Origin: Sporosarcina sp. JAI121
GTDB lineage: Bacteria; Bacillota; Bacilli; Bacillales_A; Planococcaceae
DNA length: 64,000 nucleotides
Assembly: GCF_013408665.1 (NCBI RefSeq)
Contig: NZ_JACCCL010000001.1
Span: 1,875,136 to 1,939,135 of the forward strand
Direction: 5' to 3'
The position numbers and the translations under genes are program-made. Each line of letters begins with the position of its first letter. Positions within the stretch are counted from its first letter, which is position 1. Of the stretch, positions 27,183-37,687 are shown piece by piece. A model generated the notes under the pieces. It did no database searches. It was not told the DNA's origin and saw nothing but the letters and a program-made list of their open reading frames with translations.

Positions 27183-27728
27183 ACGGAATTGCGTCGTCGA
27201 TAGGCCGTCTGTAAGATCAGCTATGAATGATAGCACTTCATCCGTTTCGATGAATGGAGTGCTTTCAATTGTTGCAACAGGTGTCGCAGCTACTAGTTGC
27301 ACTTCCTCTGGCTCTTCCACTATTGCAACCTTCTTTGTGTACGTACATTCTACCTTCCAAGTCACTTCGTAAGTACCTTGTCCGTCCGGTTTACCTGTCG
27401 CCTGTGTCACCGCAATGTCCAGTGGGCTCTCCGCTTCCGACGGCAGGTCAATATTGAGCGGTACCGCGTATTCAAAATATCCGTCTTTGCCATCCAGTTC
27501 AACATCGTCAATGAGGATGTACGAATCGTTGAATTCCCCCGAGCGAAGGACCCCTTCATCAAATTCGACATTCGCCGCAATATGATAAATGCCTGTCAGC
27601 CGGACCGCATCTTCTGATCGTTCTTCGGTGAATATGGGCGTTACTGTCACCGATTGTACCCCCGTCGGTACACCTGCATGTTCCGGGAAATAAAAGTTTT
27701 CCTGCATAGGCCATTGTTTTTTCTCCAT
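27150..27728 (-). CDS. spoVID: SpoVID-like spore coat protein, short form lacking LysM
   Basis: SpoVID is the coat morphogenetic protein that encases the spore, bearing a beta-rich N-terminal domain and a C-terminal LysM in Bacillus. This 192-residue protein has the N-terminal-type domain (SVTVTPIFTEERSEDAVRLT, FEYAVPLNIDLP, GTYEVTWKVECTY) but no LysM and no long acidic repeat region; B. subtilis SpoVID is roughly three times as long. The position between hemL and valS is exactly that of spoVID. The N-terminal domain is the part needed for encasement; how it anchors without LysM is open. The neighbouring ysxE of Bacillus is absent. Confidence 0.75.
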   Translation of the reverse strand: MEKKQWPMQENFYFPEHAGVPTGVQSVTVTPIFTEERSEDAVRLTGIYHIAANVEFDEGVLRSGEFNDSYILIDDVELDGKDGYFEYAVPLNIDLPSEAESPLDIAVTQATGKPDGQGTYEVTWKVECTYTKKVAIVEEPEEVQLVAATPVATIESTPFIETDEVLSFIADLTDGLSTTQFRSNDVFVKNES

Positions 27729-27810
27729 TACTATTCCCTCCCTCTATTCCTTCACAAACAATTGTATGCTTGGTACGGTTGGGATAGAAGAAAAAATAAG
27801 GGAACGTAAA

Positions 27811-27842
27811 TATCCCCCGATCGGAAAACCGATCGGGGGATA
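27811..27842 (-). terminator. Perfect 14-bp hairpin downstream of hemL, likely terminator
   Basis: TATCCCCCGATCGG-AAAA-CCGATCGGGGGATA is a perfect inverted repeat, between hemL and spoVID. On the minus strand it is followed by TTTACG and on the plus strand by TTTC, so the uridine runs are short; it probably ends the hem operon. The remaining 27729-27953 interval shows nothing further. Confidence 0.7.
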
Positions 27843-27953
27843 TTTCTATTGTATTAATTATTAAAACAAACATGAATTTCACGTTTGTTTTTGAATTGAC
27901 TTGGTGACTGTCACTCGCACTACTCGCACCGCACCTAGACGGCACTGCAAGCA

Positions 27954-29246
27954 TTACGCACGCAGTTTGGCAAATACGGTATGGAACGCTTCGACCGTTT
28001 TTGCAATATGCTCTTCGGTATGAGCGGTCGATAGGAACATGCCTTCGAACTGGGATGGCGGAAGGAAGATGCCTTCTTCTGCCATCAAGCGGTAGTAATC
28101 AGCGAACAATGCTAGATCGGATGTTTTTGCCTTGTCATAATTCAACACTTTTTCATTGGTGAAGAAAAAGCCGATCATTGAGCCTGCGCGGTTTACAGTG
28201 TGAGGAATATCATACTTTTCCGCAGCTGCACGGAAACCGGCTTCGAGCTGATCACCGAGTTTCATGAAATGATTGTACGAATCAGGTGTCAGTTTTTTCA
28301 ACGTTTCGATACCGGCAGTCATTGCAAGCGGATTACCTGATAACGTGCCTGCTTGATAAATCGTCCCTGCAGGAGCCATATTTTCTAAGATTTCACGTTT
28401 CCCACCGTATGCGCCGACCGGTAAACCGCCGCCGATTACTTTTCCAAGACAAGTAATGTCAGGCGTCACACCATAATGGCCTTGTGCACAATTGTAACCT
28501 ACGCGGAAGCCCGTCATCACTTCATCGAAAATGAGAAGTGAACCGTTTTTCTCTGTCAGTTCACGCAGTCCTTCAAGGAAACTAGGTTCAGGAGGCACAA
28601 CTCCCATATTACCTGCGACAGGCTCGACGATGATAGCCGCTAAGTCATCACCGAATTCGTCGATGGCGACTTTCACACTGTTCAAATCGTTATAGGCAAC
28701 GGTAATCGTGTTTACCGCTACTGATTCAGGTACTCCCGGGCTATCCGGAAGACCGAGTGTAGCGACACCGGAGCCCGCTTTAATGAGGAGCGAGTCGGCA
28801 TGACCATGGTAGCATCCTTCAAATTTCAAAATCTTATTGCGACCCGTATAACCACGTGCCAGACGCAATGCACTCATCGTTGCTTCCGTACCTGATGACA
28901 CCATGCGAATCATCTCGATTGAAGGAACGCGCTCGATAACAAGTTGCGCAAGTTCATTTTCCGCCAATGTAGGTGCACCGAAACTTGCCCCGGTTTCCGC
29001 GACACGTTTGATGCCCTCTACAACATCGGGATCGGAATGGCCATGAATTAGCGGCCCCCATGACAGGACGTAATCGATGTATTCATTGCCATCGATATCC
29101 GTAATCATGGCGCCTTTTCCGCTTTGCATGAAAATCGGGTCCATATTGACAGATTTAAATGCGCGTACAGGAGAGTTTACTCCCCCCGGCATAAGATTTA
29201 CAGCTTCCGCAAATGCTTGTTTCGACTTTTCATAGTTTTTTTCCAA
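27954..29246 (-). CDS. hemL: Glutamate-1-semialdehyde 2,1-aminomutase
   Basis: PLP enzyme converting glutamate-1-semialdehyde to 5-aminolevulinate, the precursor of haem. The 430-residue protein shows the aminotransferase class III pattern: [45 protein letters not shown], and the PLP lysine in [18 protein letters not shown]. The start is a TTG directly after the hemB stop, with GGAGGAG upstream. Last gene of hemAXCDBL. Confidence 0.97.
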   Translation of the reverse strand: MEKNYEKSKQAFAEAVNLMPGGVNSPVRAFKSVNMDPIFMQSGKGAMITDIDGNEYIDYVLSWGPLIHGHSDPDVVEGIKRVAETGASFGAPTLAENELAQLVIERVPSIEMIRMVSSGTEATMSALRLARGYTGRNKILKFEGCYHGHADSLLIKAGSGVATLGLPDSPGVPESVAVNTITVAYNDLNSVKVAIDEFGDDLAAIIVEPVAGNMGVVPPEPSFLEGLRELTEKNGSLLIFDEVMTGFRVGYNCAQGHYGVTPDITCLGKVIGGGLPVGAYGGKREILENMAPAGTIYQAGTLSGNPLAMTAGIETLKKLTPDSYNHFMKLGDQLEAGFRAAAEKYDIPHTVNRAGSMIGFFFTNEKVLNYDKAKTSDLALFADYYRLMAEEGIFLPPSQFEGMFLSTAHTEEHIAKTVEAFHTVFAKLRA

Positions 29247-30236
29247 TTACTTCTCCTCCAGCCAGCGTGCCGCATCTTTTGCATGGTACGTCATAACGAG
29301 ATCCGCACCCGCACGCTTCATACTTGTCAACGTTTCAAGAACGATTTCTTTTTCATTAACCCAGCCATTTTGTGCCGCCGCTTTGACCATGGCGTATTCA
29401 CCGCTCACATTATAAGCGACAACCGGCAATGTGAAATTGTCTTTGACATCACGCATGATGTCTAAATACGAAAGTGCCGGTTTAACGATCAGGAAGTCCG
29501 CGCCTTCAGCAACGTCAGATTCCGCTTCACGCATTGCTTCCAGTCGGTTTGCAGGATCCATCTGGTATGTTTTGCGGTCACCTGATTGTGGCGTGGATTC
29601 CGCTGCGTCACGGAATGGTCCGTAATAAGCGGATGCATATTTCACCGCATACGACATAATCGGGATATGTTCAAAACCAGACGCGTCTAAACCTTGGCGA
29701 ATGGCCGCCACAAAACCGTCCATCATATTCGACGGCGCGATGATGTCCGCGCCCGCCTTCGCTTGGCTAACTGCAGTACGCGCAAGCAATTCCAACGATG
29801 GATCGTTTAATACGTTCCCGCCTTCCAGGACACCGCAATGACCATGGTCCGTATATTGGCACAGGCAGGTATCCGCAATGACAATAAGGTCAGGATAACG
29901 TTCTTTTGCAAAGCGGGTCGCTTTTTGGACAATTCCTTGATCCGAATAAGCTTCTGATCCCAATTCGTCCTTTGTTGCTGGAAGGCCGAATAGAATGATT
30001 GATGGAATTCCAAGTGAAACAACTTCGTCAAGTTCAGTTGCGAAATGGTCAAGCGACTTTTGGAAAACGCCCGGCATAGAAGCGATCGGATTATTGATAT
30101 CTTCCCCATCAATGACAAAAATGGGATAGATGAAATCCTCTTTTCTCAAAACAGTTTCCTTTACCATTGAACGTAATGTTTTCGACGTGCGTAAACGTCT
30201 GTTACGTCTGAAATGTAGTGTATCCAATGTTATCAT
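29247..30236 (-). CDS. hemB: Delta-aminolevulinic acid dehydratase (porphobilinogen synthase)
   Basis: Condenses two 5-aminolevulinate to porphobilinogen. The 329-residue TIM-barrel protein has the zinc-cysteine motif [16 protein letters not shown], the first Schiff-base lysine region [15 protein letters not shown] and the catalytic lysine in [14 protein letters not shown]. The ATG overlaps the hemD stop by 4 bp. Length and motifs match Bacillus HemB. Haem biosynthesis, fourth step block of the operon. Confidence 0.97.
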   Translation of the reverse strand: MITLDTLHFRRNRRLRTSKTLRSMVKETVLRKEDFIYPIFVIDGEDINNPIASMPGVFQKSLDHFATELDEVVSLGIPSIILFGLPATKDELGSEAYSDQGIVQKATRFAKERYPDLIVIADTCLCQYTDHGHCGVLEGGNVLNDPSLELLARTAVSQAKAGADIIAPSNMMDGFVAAIRQGLDASGFEHIPIMSYAVKYASAYYGPFRDAAESTPQSGDRKTYQMDPANRLEAMREAESDVAEGADFLIVKPALSYLDIMRDVKDNFTLPVVAYNVSGEYAMVKAAAQNGWVNEKEIVLETLTSMKRAGADLVMTYHAKDAARWLEEK

Positions 30237-30988
30237 TCCTTCCGTCCCGCCAACTTTTCGACGAGATCCAATAGTGTGTATGTATCTGGCCTGACATGTA
30301 CAACCGCGCCAGCTTCAATAAGCGCCTTTTCTGTTACATGCCCAATGGCCCCGATTGTATAATCGGTCCAACCTGTCCGTGGAGCAATTTCCTCAGCAAA
30401 AACGGCTACTGCAGAAGGACTTGCGAACAAGACATTCAAATGCTGCTTTTGCTGTAATAAATCAATTAGAGAATCGATGGAGCCATATGCACGCTCTGTC
30501 GTATAAACTGTCCATTCATCCACTTCAAAAGGGAGTTCCTCTTTTATGGTGACCCCGGCAATCGATCCGCGCAGGAACAATATACGGCGTATATCTGTTT
30601 CAACCGGATTAAACTCCTTGACGAATGTATCCGCACTGAACACGGTCGGAATGAACTCCACAGTAAACCCGAGCCTTTCGAGCGCTTCGGCCGTACGGGT
30701 TCCAACCGCAGCTATTTTCGCTGGAATCGATTCCGGAGAAACATTGTGGCGAACAAGTTTAGCATCAAACGCAGCAACCGCACTTTGACTTGTGAAGATC
30801 AACCAGTCATAGGTAGGACATGCATTCAAACGGAGTTCATCGGTCTGTTCCACTAACTCCGCCACTTGAATAAGAGGTAAGGAAACTGGCGTGCCACCGT
30901 AGCGCTCCACCAGTTCAAATACATCTTCCGACTTCGGCGTTCCTGTAAAGATGATTGTTTCTCCTAGCAGTGGTTGACTGTCACGCAT
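30233..30988 (-). CDS. hemD: Uroporphyrinogen-III synthase
   Basis: Closes hydroxymethylbilane to uroporphyrinogen III with D-ring inversion. The 251-residue protein has the two-domain HemD layout with low conservation: [20 protein letters not shown] at the start, [28 protein letters not shown], and the second domain [26 protein letters not shown]. It overlaps hemC by 8 bp and hemB by 4 bp. The call is firm because of motif pattern and operon. Confidence 0.93.
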   Translation of the reverse strand: MRDSQPLLGETIIFTGTPKSEDVFELVERYGGTPVSLPLIQVAELVEQTDELRLNACPTYDWLIFTSQSAVAAFDAKLVRHNVSPESIPAKIAAVGTRTAEALERLGFTVEFIPTVFSADTFVKEFNPVETDIRRILFLRGSIAGVTIKEELPFEVDEWTVYTTERAYGSIDSLIDLLQQKQHLNVLFASPSAVAVFAEEIAPRTGWTDYTIGAIGHVTEKALIEAGAVVHVRPDTYTLLDLVEKLAGRKE

Positions 30989-31910
30989 CCATATCCGCCT
31001 TCACTTTCTCAATCACTTCTGAAGCCCCTTCGGCACGTAGTGTCTTCGCAACTTCCATGCCGGCTTCAACGGGATCCGTACCAGTGTAAGTCTTTTTAAA
31101 TACTTGTGTCGCATCGGGAGAAGCAATATAGCCAGTCAATTCAACTTCACTGCCATTATAATTTGCAAAGCCGGCAATCGGAACTTGGCATGAACCATCC
31201 ATCTCGCTAAGGAAAGTGCGCTCCGCTTCGATTTCTTTCCACGTTTTTTCATCTGTCAATTTCGCAAGTTCTGCAAGTAATTCTTTATCGTCTGCGCGGC
31301 ATTCAATTGCAAGCGCACCTTGACCGACAGCAGGAATGCAATCCTCGACGGACATGTATTCCGTCGTGATGTCTTCATTCCACCCCATCCGTTTCATGCC
31401 TGCAGCAGCCAGTAGAATCGCATCGTATTCACCATCGTACATTTTTTTCAGGCGCGTATCGATATTGCCGCGAATCCATTTGATGTCAAGATCCGGACGG
31501 AGAAGGAGCAATTGTGAACTCCGGCGTAAACTGGATGTTCCCACGACTGCGCCTACAGGCAAGTCCATGAATTTTACATGATTTTTGGAAATGAATGCGT
31601 CTCGAGCGTCTTCGCGCGGTGGGATACAGCCGATCACTAGCCCTTCTGGAAGAACCGCAGGCATGTCTTTCATGCTATGTACAGCGAAATCGATTTCTTT
31701 ATCGAACAGCGCTTGCTCGATTTCTTTCACGAAAAGCCCTTTACCGCCGACTTTTGATAACATCACATCAAGGATTTGATCGCCTTTTGTAACAATTTCT
31801 TTCACTTCGAATTCAAATGGAGCGCCTGCAGCTTTCATCTGTTCGATGAACCAGTTCGTTTGTGTTATTGCAAGTTTACTTCTTCTTGAACCTACTATTA
31901 TTTTTCTCAT
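30981..31910 (-). CDS. hemC: Porphobilinogen deaminase (hydroxymethylbilane synthase)
   Basis: Polymerises four porphobilinogen into hydroxymethylbilane using a dipyrromethane cofactor. The 309-residue protein shows [47 protein letters not shown], and the cofactor-binding Cys in [12 protein letters not shown]. Full-length for the family. Preceded by a 100-bp gap containing a dispersed repeat that separates it from hemX. Confidence 0.97.
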   Translation of the reverse strand: MRKIIVGSRRSKLAITQTNWFIEQMKAAGAPFEFEVKEIVTKGDQILDVMLSKVGGKGLFVKEIEQALFDKEIDFAVHSMKDMPAVLPEGLVIGCIPPREDARDAFISKNHVKFMDLPVGAVVGTSSLRRSSQLLLLRPDLDIKWIRGNIDTRLKKMYDGEYDAILLAAAGMKRMGWNEDITTEYMSVEDCIPAVGQGALAIECRADDKELLAELAKLTDEKTWKEIEAERTFLSEMDGSCQVPIAGFANYNGSEVELTGYIASPDATQVFKKTYTGTDPVEAGMEVAKTLRAEGASEVIEKVKADMDA

Positions 31911-31940
31911 TTTAATTAATCCAACCTTTCATTTTGTATA

Positions 31941-32010
31941 GACTCCAGCGCCTAGCCTCTCGACTACCTTCTGTCTTGTCGGGGCTGAACTGGCGCTGGC
32001 GCTTTTCTTC
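31941..32010. repeat. Dispersed GC-rich intergenic repeat between hemX and hemC
   Basis: The plus strand reads GACTCCAGCGCCTAGCC at 31941 and ends in GGCGCTGGCGCTTTTC, abutting the hemX stop codon. It contains inverted CCAGCGCC (31944-31951) and GGCGCTGG (31992-31999). From memory, this kind of sequence, with a CTCCAGCGCCTAG head, recurs in intergenic regions of Bacillaceae and Planococcaceae; only one copy is seen in this window. It probably inserted within the operon; whether it alters read-through is unknown. Confidence 0.6.
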
Positions 32011-32841
32011 TTATATCCAAAAATGGAATTCAGATAATTTGCTTCCGAGGAAAAAATTGATGATGACAAATAGGAACGCGAATACGTTCGCCCATGCAAA
32101 GTCATTCCCCGTTAGCTTACCACTCCGCTTTAAGAATAATACAGAACCGTAAACGGCGAGCAGGAAAAACGATCCGATAATTTTCATATCAAAAAAAGAC
32201 CACGTCTCCAGCGCGACAATTGCCCACTGCACACCAAGAACCAGACTGACAAACAAGAATGGGATACCCGTATATAGTGCAGCTTTCATCCCGATATCCG
32301 TCTGATGCAAGGAAGGAAGCCTGCCGAATTGTTTTGACCATTTCTTTTTCTTTAAAATCTTATACACAAGAAGATAGAGAATCGAAAAGACGAATGACAT
32401 CGCAAATGCGGCATAGGACAAAATTGCAAATGTAATATGAATGAATAAAAGTTCCGAGATAAGGGCTTCCCCTATTGGTGATTGTTCTATTTGCAAAGGT
32501 GCGAATGTATGAATCGTCATGAAAATGAAACCAATCACGTTTAAGAAAAAGACGGCGTGACCGACTTTGTAAAACAAATGCAAGACAATCGATAAAGTAA
32601 TCAAAAGCCAGGCGTAAAAATAAATTCCCTCAAAAAGAGTGAGAACGGGAAACCTTTTCCATTCAATTATATACATCGCGAGAAAGAATGTTTGAAGCAA
32701 GTAGACGACGGATAATATCCAGAAAGCGCTTCGATGTGCAAATGTATCTTTATTCAAGTAATCTATAAAATAAAATACGAGGCTCATTGCATATAGCACG
32801 ACCATCACTTCATGCAGCCTCGCCATCATCATTTCAGCCAT
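32011..32841 (-). CDS. hemX: HemX, CcsA-type membrane protein
   Basis: HemX is an eight-helix membrane protein related to cytochrome c assembly protein CcsA that lowers HemA abundance in Bacillus. The 276-residue product is polytopic, with segments spread along its length (VVLYAMSLVFYFI, LFIHITFAILSYAAFAM, IPFLFVSLVLGVQWAIVALE). The conserved histidine of the CcsA fold, in IHITFAILSY, is present. Second gene of the hem operon, 91 bp after hemA. Confidence 0.9.
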   Translation of the reverse strand: MAEMMMARLHEVMVVLYAMSLVFYFIDYLNKDTFAHRSAFWILSVVYLLQTFFLAMYIIEWKRFPVLTLFEGIYFYAWLLITLSIVLHLFYKVGHAVFFLNVIGFIFMTIHTFAPLQIEQSPIGEALISELLFIHITFAILSYAAFAMSFVFSILYLLVYKILKKKKWSKQFGRLPSLHQTDIGMKAALYTGIPFLFVSLVLGVQWAIVALETWSFFDMKIIGSFFLLAVYGSVLFLKRSGKLTGNDFAWANVFAFLFVIINFFLGSKLSEFHFWI

Positions 32842-32871
32842 GATAACTTCTCTGCCTTTCCGAACTAATAG

Positions 32872-32921
32872 AGGCGTTTCCGCATCTATAGTGTATCACA
32901 CACTGATGCGAAAACGCCCCT
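32872..32921 (-). other. Long hairpin between hemA and hemX
   Basis: Minus strand GGGGCGTTTTCGCATC pairs with GATGCGGAAACGCCTC around an 18-base loop. There is no uridine run after it, so it does not look like a plain terminator. It may stabilise or process the hemA mRNA or attenuate read-through to hemX. Confidence 0.6.
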
Positions 32922-32932
32922 TTGACAAACCT

Positions 32933-34297
32933 TCAAAATGTCAAATCCGGTTGTGCCGTAGCATGTCTTTCCGCTCTGACTTTTAACCGTTCCCTCGCCT
33001 GTTTTGCAAGTGATTCCTTCTCTTTCACTACATCTTCGTCGATGCCGAAAATTTGCTGAAATAGTTCCAACTTCTCGGTTGCCTTCGAATCCATTGAAAG
33101 TTCTTTCACCTGTAAAATAGGATCTTTCAATAATTGATTGACAATCGATTTTGTATGTTTACTTAACACTTTCTTCTCTCGTTCCGTCAAGTTGGGCATT
33201 TTGTTCTCAATACTTGCCATCGTTTCCGACTGAATACGATGCGCTTTTTGACGAAGTGCCGAGATGACAGGAACTACCCCAAGCGTGGCAATCCATTCCT
33301 TGAATACGACAATTTCCTGTTCAATCATAAGACCAATTTCTTCAGCCGCCCGCTTTCTTTCCGCGAGGTTCGCTTCGACAATACCTTGTAAATCGTCAAT
33401 ATCGTAAAGGAATACATTCGGTAAATCGCTGATACGCGGATCCAAGTCACGCGGTACCGCAATATCGACCATAAAAATCGGTCTTCCCTTACGCAGCCGT
33501 TCCACCAATTGCATAAGTTCAAAGTCGATAACGAAGTCATTAGCTCCTGTTGAACTTATCAGTACATCCGCTTCCAACAATGTGCATTGCAGTTCGGCCA
33601 TCGACTTTGCTACCCCTCCGAATTTATCGGCGAGTACTTCCGCCTTCGAAAGTGTTCTGTTGACAACGGTCACTTTACTCGCACCGCTTCCATGCAAGTT
33701 CTTGAGGGCAAGTTCGCCCATCTCTCCTGCTCCAAGAATTGCGATATGCTTGTTATCCAAAGTTCCGAAAATCTTTTTACCAAGTTCTACAGCCGCATAG
33801 GAAACCGATACAGCATTATCACCGATCGCAGTTTCAGTGTGAGCTTTTTTCGCGAGTGTTACAGCTTGTTTGAATAACTCATTAAAAACAGTACCTGTCG
33901 TACCGATCGTTTGGCCCTCAAGGAAACTGTCCCGGACTTGTCCTAGTATTTGTGTTTCACCAAGAACCATGGAGTCAATTCCTGCTGAAACGCGCATCAA
34001 GTGCTCAATGGCCCCGTCGTTTTCCATGATGACTAAATGTGATGAGAATGTTTCAAGCGGCAAATCAAACCATTCAGCCAGGAAATTCTTCACATAGTAG
34101 CGGCCTGTATGCAACTGATCAACAACTGCGTAAATTTCAGTCCGGTTACAAGTCGATATAATAATGTTTTCTAATATACTTTTTTGCTGTTGCAATGTTT
34201 GCATCGCCTGTGGCAGTTCTGTTTCAACGAAAGATAATTTTTCTCTTATTTCAACAGGTGCTGTACGGTGATTGACACCGATTACGATTGTATGCAT
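32933..34297 (-). CDS. hemA: Glutamyl-tRNA reductase
   Basis: First committed step of C5 haem synthesis: reduces glutamyl-tRNA to glutamate-1-semialdehyde with NADPH. The frame opens at 34345, but the ATG at 34297 ([20 protein letters not shown]) is the family start and has AAAGGTG upstream, giving 454 residues. Visible are the catalytic cysteine in [12 protein letters not shown], the tRNA-binding helices, the Rossmann motif [15 protein letters not shown], and the C-terminal dimerisation helix. A PerR-type box lies upstream. First gene of hemAXCDBL. Confidence 0.97.
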   Translation of the reverse strand: MHTIVIGVNHRTAPVEIREKLSFVETELPQAMQTLQQQKSILENIIISTCNRTEIYAVVDQLHTGRYYVKNFLAEWFDLPLETFSSHLVIMENDGAIEHLMRVSAGIDSMVLGETQILGQVRDSFLEGQTIGTTGTVFNELFKQAVTLAKKAHTETAIGDNAVSVSYAAVELGKKIFGTLDNKHIAILGAGEMGELALKNLHGSGASKVTVVNRTLSKAEVLADKFGGVAKSMAELQCTLLEADVLISSTGANDFVIDFELMQLVERLRKGRPIFMVDIAVPRDLDPRISDLPNVFLYDIDDLQGIVEANLAERKRAAEEIGLMIEQEIVVFKEWIATLGVVPVISALRQKAHRIQSETMASIENKMPNLTEREKKVLSKHTKSIVNQLLKDPILQVKELSMDSKATEKLELFQQIFGIDEDVVKEKESLAKQARERLKVRAERHATAQPDLTF

Positions 34298-34412
34298 CAG
34301 GTGGTCACACCTTTCACGTTCTATTTCATGCTTCCATTGTACCATACGGCTGTCCCGTTACCTGCTGGGAATTGTGAACAACCTATGACTCTGAACGGTT
34401 TCACATATTTAT

Positions 34413-34427
34413 TTATAATCATTATAA
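34413..34427. promoter_or_regulatory. Perfect PerR-type box upstream of hemA
   Basis: TTATAATCATTATAA is a perfect 7-1-7 palindrome matching the B. subtilis PerR consensus TTATAATnATTATAA. It lies 116 bp upstream of the hemA start in an AT-rich region, and it can include a -10-like TATAAT. In B. subtilis hemAXCDBL is PerR-repressed and peroxide-induced, so the same control is likely here. No perR gene is in the window. Confidence 0.85.
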
Positions 34428-34611
34428 TCTAATTCTAACAGCCCTTCGAATCACAAGCAATAAAAGTGCACCAGTTTATATGGGTTTGAAATTGTCATAA
34501 TAAAGTAACCGTCCAATCTGACAAAAAGGATGAACAATACAACATAAGAAAAACGGCAGGACTAATTTATTATACTGCGCTATTGTACAACAATCTATAC
34601 TACAGCGCATG

Positions 34612-34651
34612 AAAAATCCGGAAGACGATGCAATTATCGCCTTCCGGATTT
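34612..34651 (-). terminator. Rho-independent terminator after engB
   Basis: Minus-strand AAATCCGGAAG...CTTCCGGATTT stem of 11 bp with an inner CGAT/ATCG pair, followed by TTTTTC. Located 12 bp after the engB stop. In the rest of the 318-bp interval 34346-34663 I see only the PerR box described above. Confidence 0.85.
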
Positions 34652-34663
34652 CCGCTTTCAAAC

Positions 34664-35245
34664 CTACATTCTACTTTCGATTTCTTTCCACGCCGCTTCC
34701 ATACCGATACCCTTCTCAGATGAAAAGACGATGAGAGAATCGTACGGACGCATATCAAGCGTTTCACGAACAACTTTTTTATGCTTTTCCCATTTCCCTT
34801 TTGGAATTTTATCCGCTTTCGTCGCGATAACGATTGCAGGCATATTATTATTGACAAGGAAATCATACATGGCACAATCATCGGCACTTGGAGCATGGCG
34901 TAAGTCAACAATTAGAACGACAGCACGCAGGGGCTCCCTTTCCGTCATATATTGCTGGATGAATTTTCCCCATGTTTCACGGGATGATTTCGATACTTTT
35001 GCATAGCCATATCCCGGGACATCCACGAAAAATAGCTGCTCTTCAATCTTATAAAAATTTAGTGTTTGTGTCTTGCCGGGTTTAGAAGATGTTCGGGCAA
35101 GACTCTTTCTCCCAATCATCTTGTTAATGAACGATGATTTTCCAACATTGGATCGGCCTGCTAACGCAAATTCCGGATACCCTTCTGTCGGATATTGTTC
35201 TGGTCGTACAGCACTCATTATCATTTCAACGTTATGGACTTTCAT
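34664..35245 (-). CDS. engB: Ribosome biogenesis GTPase EngB (YsxC)
   Basis: Essential GTPase of 50S subunit assembly. The 193-residue protein has G1 GRSNVGKS (about 31-38), G2/G3 region [11 protein letters not shown] and [13 protein letters not shown]4 ATKADK and G5 FSSEKGIG. Its start overlaps the lon stop by 4 bp (ATGA), as in Bacillus where ysxC follows lonA. Short N-terminal strand before G1 is typical. Confidence 0.97.
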   Translation of the reverse strand: MKVHNVEMIMSAVRPEQYPTEGYPEFALAGRSNVGKSSFINKMIGRKSLARTSSKPGKTQTLNFYKIEEQLFFVDVPGYGYAKVSKSSRETWGKFIQQYMTEREPLRAVVLIVDLRHAPSADDCAMYDFLVNNNMPAIVIATKADKIPKGKWEKHKKVVRETLDMRPYDSLIVFSSEKGIGMEAAWKEIESRM

Positions 35246-37566
35246 TTGGAAGTCTCCTCCAATGCAATTTCGAGGACCTCTTCTGCGTCAGAAACGAGTT
35301 TAAATGTCAATTCCTCCCGGACGCTTTCTGGAATATCTTCGATGTCGCGCTCATTGTCGATTGGCAAGATAATTGTCGTCAAGCCGGCACGATGAGCACT
35401 TAATGTTTTTTCTTTCACTCCGCCAATCGGCAAAACTCTGCCGCGCAAAGTGATTTCACCTGTCATACCGACTTCGCGGCGTACTGGCCGTTTTGTCAAG
35501 CTGGAGACAAGCGCTGTAGCAATGGTCACACCAGCAGATGGACCGTCTTTCGGTATTGCCCCTTCGGGAACGTGTATATGGATATCATATTTTTCATGGA
35601 AGTCTGGATCGATACCAAATTCCACTGTTTTCGAACGAACGTAGGACAATGCAGTTTGAGCGGATTCCTTCATGACATCTCCAAGTTTCCCCGTCAGTAT
35701 AAGTTTACCTTTTCCTGGCGATAAAGAAACCTCAATCTGCAAAGTATCCCCGCCAACTTGCGTATAAGCAAGGCCGGTTGCGACACCGATTTGATTGACA
35801 GTCTCGGCCTGGCCATATCTGAATTTCTTTTTACCGATAAGCTGCTCGAGCGTCCTAGGACTGATCGTAATGCTTTTCTTTTCTCCAGTGACAATCAGTT
35901 TCGCGGCCTTACGGCAAATACCCGCAATTTGACGTTCCAAGCCACGCACTCCCGCCTCGCGCGTGTAATATCTTACGATGTCCTGGATTGCAGGGTCGCT
36001 GATACGCACTTGTGATTTCGTCAAGCCATGCTCTTTCAATTGTTTGGGAATCAAGTGGTTTTTTGCGATGGTACGCTTCTCAATTTCCGTATAACCGGCG
36101 ATTGATATGATTTCCATACGGTCTCGAAGCGGTCCTGGAATCGCGCTTAAATCGTTCGAAGTGGCGATGAATAAAACTTTCGATAAATCATAAGGCTCTT
36201 CGATATAATGATCACTGAATTTATTATTCTGTTCAGGGTCGAGTACTTCAAGCATAGCGGAAGATGGATCACCACGGAAGTCATTCGACATCTTATCAAT
36301 TTCATCCAAAAGGAATACGGGATTGACCGTTCCCGCTTTTTTCATCCCTTGGATGATCCGGCCAGGCATCGCGCCGACATATGTCCGTCTATGCCCACGT
36401 ATTTCCGATTCATCTCGCACCCCGCCAAGTGAAATACGGATAAACTTCCTGCCGAGGGATTCAGCGATAGATCTAGCGAGAGAGGTTTTCCCCACACCTG
36501 GAGGTCCATCAAGGCATAGGATCGGTCCCCGCAATGAATTCGTCAACTGCCGAACCGCCAAATATTCAAGTATGCGTTCCTTCACTTTCTCGAGACCATC
36601 ATGATCACGATTCAGGATTTCCTCTGAACGGTTAATGTCAAGTTGATCTTTTGATGCTTCCGACCACGGTAACGTAACGAGCCACTCAATATAATTTCGG
36701 ATGACTCCGCTTTCAGCCGCAGCGGATGGTATTTTTTCATATCTATCGAGCTCTCGCAAGGCAGCTTCTTTAACAGCTTCCGGCATTCCTGCTTTGTCAA
36801 TGCGTTCAGTCAAGTCTGCAACTTCCAAACCTTTACCATCTTTATCGCCCAGTTCTGTTTGGATTGCCTTCATCTGTTCACGCAAGTAAAATTCTTTTTG
36901 GGTTCGCTCCATCGCTTCCCTGACACGCTCATTAATTTTCTTTTCAAGGTTAAGAACTTCCTGTTCGTTGTAAAGCCTGCTCGTGAGCCACTCGAGACGT
37001 TCATTGACATTGGTCGTTTCCAGGACTTCCTGCTTCGCAACGAGTTTGAGGGGCAAGTGGGAAGCAACCGTGTCTGCAAGTCTTCCCGGTTCAATAATGG
37101 AGGCAACGGAATCATATGTCTCCTCCGTCACCTTTTTTGAAATTTTCGAATACTTTTTGAAATATGTAAGCAGTGTTCTCATGAGTGCTTCTGATTCCAA
37201 GTCAACTTTCTCGTCATCCGGGTAACCGATGACTTCAACGACAGGATAAAGATCCGCTTCCTCATAATTGAACCATTCAGCACGTTCGATTCCTTCAATT
37301 AATATTCGATACGTCTCGTTCGGTAACTGCGTCATTGACTTTACGTATGCCAATGTACCCATTTTATACAAGTCTTCCGGTTCGGGGTTTTCTAAACTTA
37401 TATCTTTTTGCGTTGCAAGGAATATAAGGTTGTCTTGGGCAATAGCGTGTTCAATGGCAAATACGGAGCGTTCTCTTCCAACATCAATATGTAAAATCAT
37501 CGTAGGGTAAACTAGCAGCCCTCTTAGTGGCAGTACAGGTATATTAGACAATTTATTTGTTACCAT
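35242..37566 (-). CDS. lon: ATP-dependent protease Lon (LonA)
   Basis: AAA+ serine protease that degrades damaged and regulatory proteins. The 774-residue protein has the N-terminal substrate domain ([20 protein letters not shown]), a coiled-coil region ([19 protein letters not shown]), the AAA+ Walker [21 protein letters not shown], and the C-terminal protease domain with catalytic Ser in [16 protein letters not shown] and Lys in [14 protein letters not shown]. Full length for LonA; overlapping engB. No CtsR- or CIRCE-like operator was recognised upstream. Confidence 0.97.
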   Translation of the reverse strand: MVTNKLSNIPVLPLRGLLVYPTMILHIDVGRERSVFAIEHAIAQDNLIFLATQKDISLENPEPEDLYKMGTLAYVKSMTQLPNETYRILIEGIERAEWFNYEEADLYPVVEVIGYPDDEKVDLESEALMRTLLTYFKKYSKISKKVTEETYDSVASIIEPGRLADTVASHLPLKLVAKQEVLETTNVNERLEWLTSRLYNEQEVLNLEKKINERVREAMERTQKEFYLREQMKAIQTELGDKDGKGLEVADLTERIDKAGMPEAVKEAALRELDRYEKIPSAAAESGVIRNYIEWLVTLPWSEASKDQLDINRSEEILNRDHDGLEKVKERILEYLAVRQLTNSLRGPILCLDGPPGVGKTSLARSIAESLGRKFIRISLGGVRDESEIRGHRRTYVGAMPGRIIQGMKKAGTVNPVFLLDEIDKMSNDFRGDPSSAMLEVLDPEQNNKFSDHYIEEPYDLSKVLFIATSNDLSAIPGPLRDRMEIISIAGYTEIEKRTIAKNHLIPKQLKEHGLTKSQVRISDPAIQDIVRYYTREAGVRGLERQIAGICRKAAKLIVTGEKKSITISPRTLEQLIGKKKFRYGQAETVNQIGVATGLAYTQVGGDTLQIEVSLSPGKGKLILTGKLGDVMKESAQTALSYVRSKTVEFGIDPDFHEKYDIHIHVPEGAIPKDGPSAGVTIATALVSSLTKRPVRREVGMTGEITLRGRVLPIGGVKEKTLSAHRAGLTTIILPIDNERDIEDIPESVREELTFKLVSDAEEVLEIALEETSK

Positions 37567-37621
37567 GCGGAAGTCACCTCCATTAATTATGTATATCCAA
37601 TTTTATAATCATTAAAACGTT

Positions 37622-37676
37622 TAAAAAGCTGACCACCGATTAGCGCATTTTCACGCGCGTCGTCGGAGTCAGCTCT
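37622..37676 (-). terminator. Rho-independent terminator after clpX
   Basis: Long minus-strand hairpin with outer GCTGAC/GTCAGC stem and inner GCGCG pairs, followed by TTTTTAA. Sits 12 bp after the clpX stop. Confidence 0.75.
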
Positions 37677-37687
37677 TCCTTCAGGCG

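Noticed and set aside
27559-27954. 131-codon minus frame overlapping spoVID and its upstream terminator
   Set aside because: Reads through the perfect hairpin and overlaps spoVID in another frame; implausible composition.
37567-37621. CtsR or CIRCE operator upstream of lon
   Set aside because: No match to the CtsR heptad repeat or the CIRCE inverted repeat.
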